A stretch of 64,000 nt of DNA from Thinopyrum elongatum. Taxonomy: Eukaryota; Streptophyta; Magnoliopsida; Poales; Poaceae. A model generated the notes under the pieces. The model saw nothing but the letters and a program-made list of their open reading frames with translations. It did no database searches and was not told the DNA's origin. Below, in pieces: positions 61,751-64,000 of the stretch. How positions within the stretch are numbered: position 1 is the first letter of the stretch; each line of letters begins with the position of its first letter. The translations under genes and the position numbers were made by a program. Where the stretch lies: contig CM022298.1 in NCBI GenBank assembly GCA_011799875.1, forward strand, positions 285,087,395 through 285,151,394, in the 5' to 3' direction.

Positions 61751-61851
61751 ATGTCATGTGGACGGCTCTCTTCAAGCCGTCCTAGAATGAATTCCCCGAG
61801 AATGGACTAGACAATGGTGATCCATTAGCAAGCTCTCAATGAAAACACCAA

Positions 61852-62342
61852 TGTCGGTGTCAAAACCAGCAGACCTTGGGTTGGGGGCTCCGAGCAGTGA
61901 GATTGGATCGATGGGTAACAAGAGAGAAAGGACACGGTGTTTACCCAGACTCGGGTCCTCTCGAGGAGGAAAAACCCTACGTCCTGCTCTTGTTTATATT
62001 GTGGATGTATCAAAGTATATAGTTGATCTACCTTGAGATCGTAAGTTGTGGGCTAAACACTAAGGCTAATGACGATGATGATCAATGTCCCTCTACTAGC
62101 TAAACCCTCCGGTTTATATAGGCCCCAGGGGTATCTAGGGTTATACATGGTCGGTTGCCATCTAGGTGTTACATGCCGAACCTAATAGATATACTTGGAG
62201 TACACGCCAAGTCCTCGCTGAACCCTGATATGCTCATGCCATGGGTTCGAGGCATCCGGAGCCCTTCCTCATCAACGGGATGTCAGTCCGGCCCATGGAC
62301 TAGACAGGCTAGGCCGGGACCCCCTAGTCCATGACACCGTTA
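61852..62342 (-). repeat. S LTR 2, 491 bp, shared between two units
   Basis: TGTCGGTGTCAAAACC...ATGACACCGTTA. A TATA box CCTATATAAACC lies on the minus strand at about 62112-62123. On its left the minus-strand text TTGGTGTTTTCATTGAGAG is the leader side; on its right is a polypurine tract. It therefore serves as 5' LTR of unit 1 and 3' LTR of unit 2. Confidence 0.78.
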
Positions 62343-62991
62343 GTAGGCCCCAAACTTGTCTTCAAAGCCATGGATGGCAATCTTCTTCGGATAAATGTCT
62401 TCAGCTTGAGAGTCTTCGGCTTAGCAGGCAACTTCCTCTCAACGCCCCGGGCTAAGAATCCGCAAAAATCTTGTAGTCCCCAATCGGCTGATATCACCCT
62501 TCTAAAAGGAGATAAGCTTAGCAGACCGTGTGCCACCAAAACACATCTTCTTTTGTCTGAAGTGTGTGGCTTGCTTAGCCTTGAAGGCCAGAAGCACATG
62601 TGTGTATGGTAGTCAATTACTGGCAACTTTTTCGAAGCGTCACCGCCCATGACATCACATACGTCAGTTATTGCTTATTTGAATCATAGTTCGAGGTAAC
62701 CCTCTTATTGGCACGGCTTATCAAACAGTCATCATGCCCCACATTTTGGGGGATATCATCAATCAATTGGTTCACCCAATACGGCCATAATGACATGATC
62801 AGCTGAAACGTGGCAATTTTTACGGTGCAGCGGAGGTGCGCCTGTCTTTTGCTGACTTATAGAGAGCAGGGGCAACGAATCTTCTCCCCTACTCTCTCAT
62901 TCTCCTCCAGCGCCCAAATCTCCAAAGACCTCATACCCCCAATCCCATTTTCAGTCCTAAAGCCATCCCCAAGCTTCTGCATCTCGTGCCC
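62343..62991 (-). other. S internal spacer 2; no gene seen
   Basis: Counterpart of 60339-60991, diverged. Confidence 0.55.
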
Positions 62992-63740
62992 ATGGCCACT
63001 GTGAATCTGAAGGGGAGGTGGGTGGCCTCCAAGGTCACCGATACAACCATCAGCGAGCTCCGGGCGGCGGGATACCTTCCTGCTGACACCGTCTGCAGGG
63101 CTCCATAGCCTGACCAACGCAACCCCACTCCCAAGCGCAAGGCACGGGTCGTCTAAATCCTCCATTTTGTCCGAAGTCTAGGGATCCCTTTGCACCCTTT
63201 TGTGCAGGGGATTCTCTTCTTCTACGGGCTTGGTTTCCACAATCTTGCCCAAAACTCCATTATGCACCTCACCACCATTATCATCGTCTATGAGGTGCGT
63301 GGAGCTGCACTTCGTCCCGTGGCTGAAGACGTTCTGTGTCAAGCCAAAAAGTTGCGGCACCGAGTTTGCCACGCAAACTCCAAAAGCCGGACTGGGTGGA
63401 AGGCACCTTCATTAAGACCGTGAAGATCTGGCAGCGCGAGTGGTTCTACATCATAGAGCCCCTCACCGCGGGCCAGGCCACGGCTCCCATCTTTGCAGGT
63501 ACACCTTCGAGGAAGCTAGTGTCCTAGTAGAAGCAGCGCCTGGAGTGGGGCAATCTGGATGAAGTCATCTCTCTTCAGGAGAGGATCTGGGCCCTCCAAA
63601 AGAAAGTGAAGCTGGTGGATGTGATGTTGCATTGCCACATCCTTCCACTCCTGCTTCGGGCTAGCCCCATGTGGCTCTACAAGACCGAAGACATACCAAT
63701 ATTGCGGAATTTCTTTCACACCAACATAGATTGCATGTGG
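62992..63740 (+). pseudogene. S unit 2 antisense ORF (Transposase_28-like), broken
   Basis: It starts ATG GCC ACT GTG (MATVNLKGRW), 2000 bases after its counterpart. Readable blocks are LHPFVQGILFFYGLGFH, SIMHLTTIIIVYEV and VKIWQREWFYIIEPL. Stops interrupt it early and a frameshift follows. Damage differs from unit 1, so the two copies decayed separately. Confidence 0.6.
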
Positions 63741-63830
63741 ACGACTCTCTTCAAGCCATCCCGGAATGAATTCCCCAAGAACGGGCCGGATAGTGGTGAT
63801 TCAACAGCGGGCTCTCAATCAAATCACCAA

Positions 63831-64000
63831 TGTCGGTGTCAAAACCAACAGACCTCGGGTAGGGGGGGCCGAGCTGGGAGATCGGATTGTTGGGTAACAG
63901 GAGACAAAGGACATAGTGTTTACCCTGGTTCGGGCCCTCTCAACGAGGTAAAACCCTACATCCCGCTGTTGTTTATATTGTGGATATATCAACGTGCAGA
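63831..64000 (-). repeat. S LTR 3, cut by the window edge
   Basis: Starts TGTCGGTGTCAAAACC like LTR 2. The leader motif TTGGTGATTTGATTGAGAG (minus strand) lies on its left. Confidence 0.75.

Overview
This window shows no ordinary host gene. It reads as intergenic DNA of a large-genome grass, most likely tribe Triticeae (wheat, Aegilops, barley or rye). The basis is LTR sequences I recognise as abundant in that group (LTRs opening TGATACGTC..., and chromovirus LTRs over 4 kb), an initiator-Met tRNA primer site on three elements, and wall-to-wall nested LTR retrotransposons. I name clades only where protein motifs support it; I do not assert database family names. For convenience I label the elements U, V, X, Y, Z, W, T and S.

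Layout, left to right. 1-720: end of an LTR related to Y. 721-3497: 3' part of element U, with a decayed antisense ORF and its LTR. 3498-58250: remains of element V, the host of everything inside it. Element X (minus strand, target duplication AGACT) sits in V's LTR. Y (plus strand, duplication ATTCA) sits in X's 3' LTR, and Z (minus strand, duplication CGCGC) sits in Y's 5' LTR. X is also broken by W (minus strand, duplication CACCA) and by a solo LTR (duplication GGTGG). 58250-59846: LTR of element T. 59850-64000: tandem LTR-internal-LTR-internal-LTR array of a small element S.

On top of this nest, about 10.29 kb has been tandemly duplicated (unit A 3548-13833, unit B 13834-24125). The unit carries V LTR, X LTR, Y LTR and one end of Z including most of its gag-pol. 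The junction falls in a 9-base microhomology. Z therefore has three LTRs in the window. In unit B its gag-pol is one open 1492-codon frame. In unit A the same stretch has six premature stops, a 7-base deletion and a damaged reverse transcriptase motif.

Only Z (unit B) encodes a full set of retrotransposon enzymes. Y, W, X and S lack pol and would need enzymes supplied in trans. Y keeps one unclassified ORF. W keeps only ends, leader repeats and the last codons of a Z-like pol. X has gag continuing into a long His/Cys/Met-rich frame where pol is expected. S carries only an antisense ORF of the type annotated as putative gypsy-type transposon. By-eye LTR divergence rises from Z to Y to X, in agreement with the nesting order.
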